Below are positions 11,390 through 21,755 of a stretch of DNA of 64,000 nucleotides, in pieces. Under the pieces are notes generated by a model. The model made no database searches and was not told the origin of the DNA. It saw only the letters and a program-made list of their open reading frames with translations. A program made the translations under genes and the position numbers. The stretch spans positions 62,001 to 126,000 of the forward strand of contig JBEWZL010000263.1 of the NCBI GenBank assembly GCA_045837725.1, given 5' to 3'. This DNA is from Vermamoeba vermiformis. Lineage: Eukaryota > Tubulinea > Echinamoebida. Every line of letters begins with the position of its first letter. Within the stretch, counting starts at the first letter, position 1.

Positions 11390-14300
11390 CTATTTTGCAA
11401 CCTGTTTCTTCCATTCAGAGAACAACAAACTGAGAATGGCTTCAGTGGCACTCTTGGCGGTCGTGAACAGCGTGTTAGGAATGTTAGCCGAGCTATTGAC
11501 CGCATCTTCAATGTCATTCTTGATGAACGCTTCGAAGCCCAGCGGCATGGTGGCGATGTTCTCATCCGCGATGAAGGTGTTGAACAATCGTTGCGCCTCT
11601 TTGCGGATCTTGTCTTGCTCATTGGCGGGATCCAGCTTCTCGAATTCGAGCACTTCTTTGTAAAACAACAAGTTCTCAAAAGCAACCATCTGCATTAGGT
11701 AGGTTTGGAACTCTTTCATGAGCTCTTCATCTTCGAACAAGTCCATGAATTCCTTTTCGCTGCGCTTCTTCTTTTTCGGTTCGACCTTCGGTGTGTTCAG
11801 GCGACTAGCGCTGCCCGTGCTAACTTTGACCTTGGTATCTCGAAGTTTAATGCCCGGACCAGTGCGCTGTGGCTGTTGATCTTCACCCGCCGAAGCTGTC
11901 TTCTCTTTGCTGGCGTATTGTTGTGATAGAGCATTCAATCGCTGTTGTTCGATCGACGGCAAGTTCAACAGGTACGAGTGGACAGGTTCTACAACAGGGA
12001 TGTTGTAGTCCTCCGATTGGTATTTCAACAGTTCTGTGATCTTGGTGAACAACGACTCGCGTTTTTGGAAGTTAATAAGGCCCTCAGGTGCCTTGGTTGT
12101 AACTTCTTCGAGAGCTGAGAGCTCGGTTAAAGTGCGACCAATAAATGGAATAGCAGGCAGCTGGGATTTGGAAATCTCTTCCTTGTAGAAGGCAAAGCTC
12201 TGCGATGGATCGATGATTTTCTTCAATTCAGAGAACTCCTGCAGCGTAGCGTTAGCAGAATTTTGGCGGGTACAAATGGCACTTACTTGAGCCTTTTGAG
12301 GCGAGATTAAAGAAAAGCTCTTCTTGAGTTTAGCGACGGCCGTCATCATCAAACCACCAACGACTGCCATCAAAGCAGCAAAGTTGTTCAGTGTTCTCAA
12401 GTGCTGGACGTGTGGTTAGACAAGGTAAGTAATACGTTAGAAGACTTACTTCAGCAACAGCAATCCATTTCGAAATAGCTTTGGCACGATCAGCCACATC
12501 AGTGCGCGACAAAATGGTGCTGGCTACCCAAAGTGTTGTTTTGTTAGCGTTCTCGATGAGTCGCAAAACGTTCGGTGCCCGATATTTCTTCTCGTCTTTA
12601 TTCCAAGCCAAGTCCAGCAGTTCAATAGGCTTGACGAATATTCAGATCGTTTCAACACAAAGTGCTAAACTTACCTCGATAGATTTGAAGTACTGGAAGT
12701 CCAGAAGTGTGAGTTGTTGTGCAATAGTCTGCTCTGCTGTTCGATCAAGTAGATCGTAGGGTGACATAAATGGCTCCAATATGTGGAGCTGTGATCGTGT
12801 TTCGATTGAGTTCAACATCTGCTCGTAGGATCGCAGCGAGGTCTAAATAAACCGCGTTAATCGCGCTTTGAGCCAACAAGTCTGCATACCTTAGTCTCAA
12901 TTTCTTTCAGTATGGTGTTGGCGAGCTCTGGCGTTTCTTCCATTTCATCTGTAGCAAATGCCTTGATTCGTTTCAGCGTAACATCATCCAAATCTAAGAA
13001 GTAACTTTCCACCCAGTACTTAAGGAACGTAGCCGCACGAGTCTTGATTGTCTTTACTGCGTCAGCTTCCATAGACGATATTTTATCGGCAGGAACCTAG
13101 TAAAGCAGTTAACAGAGGTGAATTTCTTGTGGCAACATTCAACTTACTTTGTAGCGCTCGGTGACTTTGTCGAGCAACACGGAGGGCGAAGTAAAAGTGC
13201 GGTACGTCAGCAAGACTGTTCGCACAAAACGCTCGATGACAACTGTCAAATATTAATATCACGAGATATTCAGTAAGAATGAATAGACGTACCATTCTTA
13301 TCTGGTGTAGTGACTGTTTTGATGATTTGATTCAAGGAACCTACAGCCTTGCGCAGTGAGTTTGGACCATTGGAGTTTGGAACCATTAAATTGGCCCGAG
13401 ATGATGTCAATTGCAACGACCTCTCGGCTTCCATGTCGATTTCAAGAGGAGGGGCATTGTCTTCCCAAATGCTCTTGAGTTTCTAGAGCAAGAGTTAGTT
13501 ACATTGCCAAGCTCAATACAGACGTACTTGTTCAGTTTCAGCTGGTGCTGTCTCAACTGATTCGTTCTCGATCTCGAGTTCGTCGTTGTATCGAATGTAC
13601 TTTTTAGTCTCAGAAGTGCACAAGAGGGTTTTGATGGCGGTAACTGAGGCGTTGATGAGCGCGCACATTTGCAACAGAGAGGTGTCGTCGGCAATCATCT
13701 TCAAACTGCACATCAGTGACACCAATTGTGTGGTTAGCGATCGCAAGTTGGTAATGCCACTTGTTAGATAGAATTGCAAGCTAAAATTTTGTTAGAAAAT
13801 GAACTCAATTTTGTGCGGTTTCGGACTACCATTTTTCTACCAAGCGAGTGTTCTCTTTGAGTTCTGATGCAACTAATAGTCGTCTGTCAGGTTGACCCTT
13901 GCTTCCAGTCTCTTTCAGCATATCGCAGCACTGCTTGTACACGAGCTCGACGGCCATTGAAGCGTTGCGGCTAAGAGTAGGACCGAAGAAAGCCAAGATA
14001 TCACCGTAAGCTTTGAGCAGTGTGCTGGCACAAGTCTCGGCTACTGAGTGGCCGTCTGCAGCTTTGCCGTCCTCGCTACATATTTCTTCGTTCAGTTTCA
14101 CAGCAAACTCAATCAGAGTGGCAGAGAAGTTGAAGGCTGATATGGAGAATTTCGTGGACATGAGCGCTTCTTCATTGTTATTCAAAAGAGTCTGGATAGA
14201 GAAGCCACGGCGTTGAGATGCGCTGTAGAGTTTGAGCAACGGGAGTACATAAGGCTCTTGGCCAGCGATCTTCGTCACTTCTGCCAACTTTTCAACGATA

Positions 14301-15816
14301 AATAATGGGCTTGTTGATGCTTCTGTGGGCGCCAGCTCTACTGGAACTGGAGGGGCACTGGTACCATTAGTGGTGTTGCCGGTGGGTGTGCCGGGGTTAG
14401 CAATGCTGAACGACTTTGAAGGCGTCAATGGTCCAGGAGCCTATTATCATGTTATTTCGCTTGTTAAGCTAACAATTACTTCCACTAAAACTTACTCCGT
14501 TTGGCCCAAATGAGTTTCGCTTGTAACCAATCCAACCAGGCTGCTTGCCGCCCACTCTCGTAGGAGTACCTGCTTCTGGAGTTGATGTGCCAGGCGTGCT
14601 AGGTGTAGTGGGAGCAGTAGGAGGTCTATGGTAAATTAGTACATCACGCGCATGAAATTTCCGAGCTTACTTGACTTCTTCCTCTGGTTTCTTAGTTGGT
14701 GTTTCAGGTGCTTTTGTGGGGCTTGGTGTAGGCGTGGGTTTTGGCGGCTCAACGATAGTAGACGCGCTCTTGGGTTGAATATTCTCGACGATTGTTTTTA
14801 AGAGCTCGACGGACTTGTGCATCGCTTCCTGCAATTGACGTAGGTACTGATCTACTGGCCGAGCAAAGGCAACTTTGGCGATTAACATAACCGAAACCGT
14901 TGATTCTCTAAAATAGTTACAGATGTTAATGCCAAGTTATAGTGACGAGCGCGAATCAATAGCGCAGCATTTAAATGGCAATTTAATTTTTCGAAAGAAC
15001 GCAAATTGTACTTACTTGAGTTCTTCAGCATAATTGGCTAAATCAGGATTCTGTTTAACAGTTTGTACAAGCTCAGCGCAGTAGGTAGAAAGCGCCTTCA
15101 AGGTTGCGGATAGGGTCTCTTTGTTGTTCGTCTTGCAGCAATTTTCCAAAGATTGAAGTGAGGCAATAAATCGCTTGATTAGGGCTATATGCGTATTAAC
15201 CTTTGTATCGCCACTTTTTGATAAATTATTGGAGGGTTGGGTTGGCGGATTTACCACGAGCTTAACGGTTTGGGTTAATTTTTGTACCCAGTCGGCCACC
15301 GTCTTGCAAGAATTTTCTAGCCTTTGCTTCGTCATAAAATCGAATGGATTTGCTATCGATGTTTTGGCTGCTTGAATCGTCTCGGTAACTGCTTCTTCAA
15401 TTGCTTCGGCGATCCCCAATAATTTAGGCAGATAAATTTCAACAACTGCAGGCATGTTCTTCATTAAAGGCTCTTGCATTTGGTCTTGAATGAGAGTAAG
15501 GAGTTCTTTGACATGCTCTATAGCGACCTGGCTATCAGCTGAGAGATTTTCTTCGCCAGATGTTTGAGCCTTGTTGATCGTCGTTACAATCCTCCGCAAG
15601 TCTTGCATCATCGCCAGTGCAAGTTCGCGCACTCTGGCAGCGAACGCATATATAATCTCGCGTTCTTTACTGGGCAGCTCCATTGCGCTCGTTAGGCTGA
15701 CTGAAATAAATTAAATAAATTTTGGTGTTGGTACAACTGGCCGAAAATTTCATATTATTGATTTTGAACGTACCTTTGTACTTTACAGCTCTGGTCGGTC
15801 GTGGTTGGATGGACAT
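11390..15816 (-). CDS. RasGEFN-RasGEF-RGS signalling protein, 13 exons
   Basis: The first exon (15774-15816, from MSIQPRPTRAVKY) joins exon 15016-15700 in frame. In all, 13 exons sum to about 1254 residues. Residues ~1-300 form long amphipathic helices (several four-helix-bundle-like runs), followed by a Pro/Thr-rich linker (TPTPSPTKAPETPTKKP). Further helices lead to a RasGEF N-terminal (REM) module (FVRTVLLTYRTFTSPSVLLD) and the CDC25-type catalytic domain. The latter has LLDFQYFKSIEPIELLDLAW, APNVLRLIENANKTTLWVAS and NNFAALMAVVGGL, then IPFIGRTLTELSALEE and GLINFQKR. A complete RGS domain (FEDEELMKEFQTYLMQM onward) closes the protein. It should load Ras-family GTPases with GTP and could bind or accelerate GTP hydrolysis on a G-alpha subunit. 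The intron at 12239-12286 is 48 bp and has no stop in frame. Confidence 0.9.
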
Positions 15817-16051
15817 GACTATTTAGAAAGTATGCAGGTCCTACTTTCTCTGCGGGGTCGATCTGCTTTGATTGAAAAGCTACTTCAGGGTTGAGCAAAT
15901 TAGCACTTTGATGCTCGTTAGTTCTGCCAATGACTATTTACATCCACATACACGAAACTTTAGCTCGGTTAATAAAGTCTCGTCGAACCGCAGATTGCTA
16001 ACTGCACTTTTTAGCTGGCATAGGAGCACAACACTTCGTAGTACAAGTACA
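15817..16051. promoter_or_regulatory. Divergent promoter between RasGEF-RGS and MZT1 genes
   Basis: Only 235 bp separate the two outward-facing start codons. No coding region is supported in the spacer; shared regulatory sequence is inferred from position. Confidence 0.45.
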
Positions 16052-16464
16052 ATGGACCGTCGAGGAATAGATTCAAAGATTGAGGATGCCAAGGAAACTA
16101 TTGATGCCCTGTCTGAGATCTCGCATCTGTTAAACTGCGGATTAGACAAAGAAAGCTTATCAATAATTGTCAGGTAATTATTGCAATATTTCTAGCGAAT
16201 AAGTTTAAAATTTACGCGCTTCTATTCTTCACAATAATTATTTTTTGATTGGCGCCAATATTTTAATTTTTGACTGAACGTATTTGAAACCATTTATACT
16301 TACTTACAATCTTTTATAGTCTCATAGAACTTGGAATTAATCCTGACGCGTTAGCTGCAGCAGTCAAGGTTTGTAGTAACTAGATGGCACAACGTTGTGC
16401 TAACCTTTTCAACCAGGAATTGCAGAGGGAGTCAGCTGCGGTTAAATCCACTCAAAACATTTGA
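16052..16464 (+). CDS. MZT1: MOZART1, gamma-tubulin complex recruitment factor, 3 exons
   Basis: Exons 16052-16173, 16320-16368 and 16417-16464 give 72 residues, the usual MOZART1 size. The sequence follows the family throughout: ETIDALSEISHLLNCGLDKE, then LIELGINPDALAAAVKELQR. MOZART1 binds the N-terminal region of gamma-tubulin complex proteins and recruits the ring complex to spindle poles and other microtubule-organising centres. The first exon stays open upstream of the Met used here, but only this Met matches the family's start. It sits head to head with the RasGEF gene and tail to tail with RAD51D, 79 bp apart. Confidence 0.93.
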
Positions 16465-16543
16465 TTGTTAATTGTTGTAAATAGAAGAGATGTAAATTAG
16501 ACTGATTTGAACTATTTACAGTGTTTTATTGCCGATCTGTCAC

Positions 16544-18156
16544 TTATTCATCGTCGTGCATTATATTTACAGGAGCGGCTATTTCTTGAATACCTTCAGC
16601 ACTCACTTTGAAGTAGAACTTGCTGTTTGTCACCTAAATATCGCTCATATTAATAACGCTTCCGAGGGAAGTACTCCACCAATAAAAATTAACGCACGTT
16701 ATGACTGGACGCCAGCAACTCGCCCCAATAATAATTTGTCGACTCGTCGCTAATGGTATTGAGGTTGTCTGACTCTAAGTTATGATTGTGCAAGAACAGC
16801 TGAGTGTTGGCAATGTGGGACCAAGCTTCACCGAGAGCTGGCTTGAGTTGATTGGGCTTGAACTTCTCCTTCTCATCGCCACCGCGCACAGTGAAGTTAG
16901 TTGTCTGCGGTGAATCACCCGATCGATTAGTATGTTGAAGTCGAAAATAGACAATGAAACTTACCAAAGCTGCCATTTGCGAGTATAACAGAATATTTTT
17001 TATTTGCCGGGAGATATCAACCATGAGATAGTGCCCTAAAGTATTTTTAGCCTCGGATAAATATCAAATAAACAGATCGACGCTAATTATACTCACCCAA
17101 GCTATTTTTGCTAATAACAGATGAAATTAAGGAGCCCAAGGAGTCTATTATCAGCAGCTTCGCTCGCGATACGAACTCGGAGTTATTGTTGGTGACCATG
17201 GACTTGATTTGATCGAGCACGTTCAATAACGAGAAGACATCGTGCACTTGGAACACGCGCAACTTATTGAGGACATCCGCCATCTTTTCTTTCTTCTCTT
17301 TCTCGTCCTGTTAAGAAATGTTACACTAAGAGTTACTCGGGGCAATATTACATACGGCAAACTGCTGCTTGGTGGCTTTGTACATCTGCAGCAGTCGAGC
17401 CGCAGAGAAGTTCCCTGTATCTATGTAAATCACCGTGCCGTTCGTCCTCCACGCCACATTCATTGCCGCATATAGACACAGCTGTTAAGGTGTTACTCCA
17501 AGCTCAAAAAGGCAATTACCACAGTTACCTGTGTCTTGCCAGAAGAAACGGGCCCGACCAATTCTGTCCACTCTCCGCTGTACAATCCCCCTCCCAACAA
17601 AGTGTCCAGGCTATTTTTGGTTAAGTCAGATGACGCGAAATCGTGGTTTAGATCCCGTACCTGTTGCACCCAGTACGAAGAATTGTCGATTGACTCATCA
17701 TTTGTTCATACAGATCCCACCCGGACAACTTTGGGGCGGCAAACATCTGATGCAGTGTTTTTAAAATAGCATTGTACTTCTATAAATCGTCGTTAGCCTG
17801 AAAGGAAATAAATAGGCAGGTGGATCGTACCTCCACGCCAAGAACTGAGGTGATCGCGGACTTGGTTTTGACAGAGCAAAATATGAAATCTTCAACTGTA
17901 AAATTTTAGTGATTAATTACGTGAAGTTATTGAAGGTGAAGTAAGGCCTATAAATAAACTCTTAGCGGAAAATAATTTATTAACGCGAATAAGTAAATAA
18001 TTGTTTCTTCTAAGAAATGGCGTACCACTGACTTCTATCAATACTACTACTCGATCGTTTAAATTTCCTACCTGTTTTTACTTCCAATAACTCCAAACTG
18101 TCCAAAACTTCTTTCGTAAGAAGATTTGGCAGCTGGATGCGAGAAAGAAGGGGCAT
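16544..18156 (-). CDS. RAD51D: RAD51D recombinase paralogue, 9 exons
   Basis: Nine exons (18072-18156, 17831-17895, 17661-17779, 17529-17610, 17356-17481, 17097-17307, 16965-17035, 16698-16904, 16544-16633) sum to 351 residues. After a helical N-terminal domain comes SLDTLLGGGLYSGEWTELVG and Walker A GPVSSGKTQ. RLLQMYKA, RVFQVHDVFSLLNVLDQI, Walker B LLIIDSLGSL and LKPALGEAWSHIANTQLFL follow. The last and the RLLQ segment point to RAD51D rather than XRCC3 or RAD51C. By family it acts in the BCDX2 complex that helps RAD51 filament assembly during homologous recombination. Length and motif order match animal and plant RAD51D. The start was chosen because exon 1 (MPLLSRIQLPNLLTKEVLDS) feeds the next exon in phase. 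Confidence 0.93.
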
Positions 18157-18512
18157 CGGGGTGGATTGATGTACAGAAGCAAGCTAGCAAGCTGGAGATG
18201 CTATTGTGGTGTAATAATCGTGGTTCTGTGGATAATACTCCGAACAACAGCCAATTTACCAAAACAAGACAAAATTTTTCTGAAGCGGAATTTAATTTTG
18301 TACTCGAGCGGACCAATTCAATTTGCTTGCCTGGATTAGCACGGACACCATATATAGGCAGAATGATAGTCGAGGATTTTCAGTAATAATACAAGGGGGT
18401 TTATTCTATTTTACAAGGATTTCGAGTGGTTTCGTTCTATTTTACAATCGCTAATGTACATTGGGTAATATCGCAAAAATGGAGGTTGATTATTTCACAA
18501 AACTGGTATCAT
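18157..18512. other. Spacer upstream of RAD51D
   Basis: This 356 bp stretch lies between the RAD51D start and the 3' end of the acidic protein gene, both on the minus strand. It should hold the RAD51D promoter and the acidic gene's 3' UTR. I see no coding region that keeps frame or similarity. Confidence 0.4.
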
Positions 18513-18821
18513 TTAAAATTCTTCTTCGGCTTCAGACTCGTAGGCGTCCATTTTGCCCACGTTCACAACGTCTTCGAAACCGTTTTTAATTTGTGAGCGG
18601 ATCTTCATAAACTCTTCGACTTCTTCTTCAGCTTCATCAGCGACGTCTTCGAAGTCGGAGTCATCGTACTCGACTTCACCAGAGTCCAATGATCGTTCGG
18701 AGTCCAAGACATTGTCGTCGTCAGAGTCATATTGGAAGTCGTCGTCGTCGTCGGGAATGGAAAGCGACAAGGCAGGATTGAAAGGCTTTCGCTTGATAGT
18801 GAAGGTAATAACTTGAGCCAT
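18513..18821 (-). CDS. Small acidic disordered protein, single exon
   Basis: This is an uninterrupted frame of 102 residues. A short basic start (ITFTIKRKPFNPAL) is followed by strongly acidic runs (DDDDDFQYDSDDD, DVADEAEEEVEEF) and an acidic C-terminus ESEAEEEF. Asp/Glu make up well over a third of the residues, so it is almost certainly disordered. I do not recognise a family; a chaperone-like or nuclear acidic role is possible but unsupported. It may be one of the few intronless genes here. Confidence 0.55.
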   Translation of the reverse strand: MAQVITFTIKRKPFNPALSLSIPDDDDDFQYDSDDDNVLDSERSLDSGEVEYDDSDFEDVADEAEEEVEEFMKIRSQIKNGFEDVVNVGKMDAYESEAEEEF

Positions 18822-19076
18822 GGCTGGATTGTGTTTGGATTTATAAATTGAACAGAAGTTGTTCCGTCGTGTTGCTACTTATTTACAGTAAATTAGAATG
18901 AAAGAGGAAGAGCGTCCGGACAAGTTTTTATGCCTGAACCCACGTGACCGTTCTGATCGCGGAGATTATGTTTGTGAACAGGTATTTTTGGACCGGCGCT
19001 ATTTTTATAATTTTGCAAAAGTTTATTGGCTGGGAGGAACAATTTAAACCCTAATAAAAAAATACCTTTTCGCGAA

Positions 19077-20532
19077 TTATAACTTCGCTCCGAAGTAGCG
19101 CATAGTGCGATCGAATGCGGTTTGAGCAGACTTTGCGTCGTAAACTTCAGGACGATTATCGTTGCAGAACGCGTGATCAGCCTAGCATGTGTAATAATTT
19201 AGTAATGGATTCCGTGTCTATTAATAACGAACTGTCGGCTTAGTGCCGCATTAAATTTCTCCGTATAATATATTTTACTCACATCGTAGAAGTGCACCTC
19301 GAAGTTGTTGTGACCAGCGTCCTTGAGGCCTTGCTCGAACTTTTCAACCTTCTCCTTAGTGCACCAATCGTCCTTCAATGCGAAGTGTCCCAAAAAGGGT
19401 ACCTTGACATCCGCAGGATTGACGCTATCAGGGATACCGTAGAAAGGAACTCCAGCATCAACACCTAGACATAATTAGCATTAGTACCTATGATCGCGCT
19501 AAAGGATTTAGGGCAGGCTGGAGTGGAATACCATGTCCGCCATTTAAGGTTAAAATTGATAGTGTTCTCGTTACGGAATTACTTCCTATTCTCACGAGCA
19601 CACGGGCGATAATAGGAACATTTCACCGTCTTATTTTAGCTGTTAACAAAGCCAGAACGATCATTGCGGTACAAACTTACCGGTAACTTTAGCTAAAGTA
19701 GCGATGGTTAAAGCACCACCGAGACAGAATCCAGTCACGCCAACCTTCGGAGAGCCAGTCTGGGATGTATAAAATAGGTTAGATGGAATTACGAAATTGG
19801 GGATTATATTCTACGGGACGCTCCACATTGGCAATATAAGGAAATCGGGTTGGGGGTCTGGATCCTACTCCAACCAGTAAATTGTGATTCTTGAAAATCG
19901 TAGCTCGGCAAATATTATTAATGAAAAGTTATTGTATAAAAACCGATCTTAGATAAGGAGTTACTAAGGAGTTTACAACTCCTGTTGTGGGAATAGCCGC
20001 GGGGGTAAGCTAAAATAGAACTAACCTTTCGCAACCAATCGACGGCAGCTTGAAGATCTTGAAGAGCGTTTTGCCAGTCAAGAGATGTCATCAAGTCGTG
20101 TGCCTATTGTTTATTAGTACGTGGTTGACTGTCGGTTCGCGAACGGTAGATTTACCTCAGTAGCGTCCTTAGCAACTTTACCACGGTACAAGTCAGGAAC
20201 AACAGCACGGAAGCCTACAAATAATTATTGTTAAATTTATAACGCACATTTATTGATATTTTAAGAGGTACATACCAGCGGCAGCGAATCTGTCAGCAAT
20301 TTTTTTCATGTTGGCATTCAAACCCCACCTAATAAATTTGAAATTAAATAAAGTCATAAAATATTAATAATAAACGGAAATGCCATTATTTAATATTAAC
20401 TGGGCCAAAGAATTAATAATAATAAAAATAATACCATTCTTGGATAACAATAACGGCAGATTTGTTTGCCTCTCCGACAACATAAGCGGGAGTTTCCTTT
20501 CCGTCGCTGCGAGGAATAGTGCTGTTGGCCAT
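19077..20532 (-). CDS. Dienelactone hydrolase family protein, 7 exons
   Basis: Seven short exons give about 240 residues starting MANSTIPRSDGKETPAYVV. The alpha/beta-hydrolase fold of dienelactone hydrolases is clear: VIVIQEWWGLNANMK, GFRAVVPDLYRGKVAKD and the nucleophile elbow GFCLGG with Cys. A later segment (GHFALKDDWC) holds the likely Asp, and ADHAF holds the His, so the Cys-Asp-His triad is complete. Family members hydrolyse dienelactones or related cyclic esters in the cytosol; the natural substrate here is unknown. The intron around 19465-19680 is longer than its neighbours. Confidence 0.88.
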
Positions 20533-20632
20533 GACGAGTGTTTGTTACAAAAGTTTTACGGTGAATAACAGAAGAACGTTGAGCGTAAAAGTCATTAATT
20601 GTCCGTAACCCCGCTTAAAGTGTCGATTGGTC

Positions 20633-20895
20633 ATGCGAGCGAATCTTCTGGAACATTTATCGGCGTTACATGCATTGCCAGCAGAAGAAGAACCTTCCAC
20701 TGTACTGGAACAGACTAGTCTAGGCCGTTCTTCTCGAGAAAATATCGCGGGCTTTGTACGTAGCAGTTACATGTGATACCGTACATGAATATTAATTTAA
20801 TACTTTTGTTGTACAAGAAAAAGTGGCGATTACATCTTCCAGACAGAATGGATTTGGACGTTAGACAAGTTCTCGCGTCCCTTCAAGTCTGCTAG
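20633..20895 (+). CDS. Possible small two-exon protein, partly antisense to APRT
   Basis: Exon 20633-20755 (41 codons, MRANLLEHLSALHALPAEEE...) ends at a GTACGT donor. Joined to 20818-20895 it stays in frame and gives about 66 residues. It starts about 100 bp from the divergent dienelactone hydrolase start, as is usual in this genome. The second exon lies antisense to the last APRT exon and the acceptor (TACAAG) is weak. No family is recognised. It may be chance. Confidence 0.25.
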
Positions 20896-21612
20896 TTCAA
20901 TCAAGCACATAAACTCAGCGACTACACCACCGGCCCTATTCAATTATGAAATTAGTCACGGTACGAGTAACTGGTTGCAAAGAATCGGATTCGCTTACAT
21001 TTCGACGAGTTTGCAACCAGCACCTGCAGTGCCTCCAGTAGCCTAAACATGATAGTGAGCATTAAACAATAGACAATATCGTCATAATAACGCACCAACA
21101 AGTCATCGTGTACCAACACCCTTTGGCCTTGCTTGATCGCATCAGCTTGAACTTCGATTTGGTCTTTGCCTATCGCCGTGATTAACGTCTAAAATCATAC
21201 CAAAATAAATTCTTACCATATTCCTTGCCATAATCGATTTTCAAGACGTTACCAGGGAGTTTTCCAGGTTTGCGAAGCGGTACAAATGGAACTCCGAGCT
21301 CCATAGCAAGAGGAATTCCAAAGAAATAACCCCTCGTCTCCAAACCAGCTACTGCATCGATTTTTTGACCTGAGATTGCTCGAGGTTAATTCTAAGACAA
21401 TTTAAATTTTTTAAAAACGTATAAAAATTCACTAATCGTCACCACCATATTAAATAGTTGTATATACCTTTGTATCGCTCCACTAAATTCTTGAGCACTG
21501 CCTGGCGAGCGTCAACGTTGGTTAACAGCGGATTAACATCGACGAAGTTAATTCCAGCCTTAGGGAAGTCAGGAATAACTCGCAACACTTTTTGAGCTTC
21601 AGATAAGTCCAT
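20830..21612 (-). CDS. APRT: Adenine phosphoribosyltransferase, 5 exons
   Basis: Exons run from 21612 (MDLSEAQKVLRVIPDFPKAG) to the stop at 20830, about 180 residues, the normal APRT length. Diagnostic segments are AVAGLETRGYFFG, VPLRKPGKLPG, IDYGKEYGKDQIEVQADA and the PRPP-binding loop VLVHDDLLATGGTAGAG, then FMCLIELADLKGRE. The enzyme makes AMP from adenine and PRPP in purine salvage in the cytosol. One intron splits the PRPP loop between DDLL and ATGGT. It is head to head with VPS41, with 143 bp between starts. Confidence 0.95.
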
Positions 21613-21755
21613 AATATTATTGTATGGTGGTTGTTTGGTCTTTGGAATTGGTTACGAGTGAGCTTTGAAATTCTCACCGGTTATTTTTGTTTGTAGCTAA
21701 AGATAGAAGCAACCAAACACATAATCAATCGTGATGCGGAGGCGATCTTAAATGA
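21613..21755. promoter_or_regulatory. Divergent promoter between APRT and VPS41
   Basis: 143 bp separate the two start codons. This is the shortest shared upstream region in the left half, so any promoter for both genes must lie here or in 5' UTR sequence. Confidence 0.45.
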
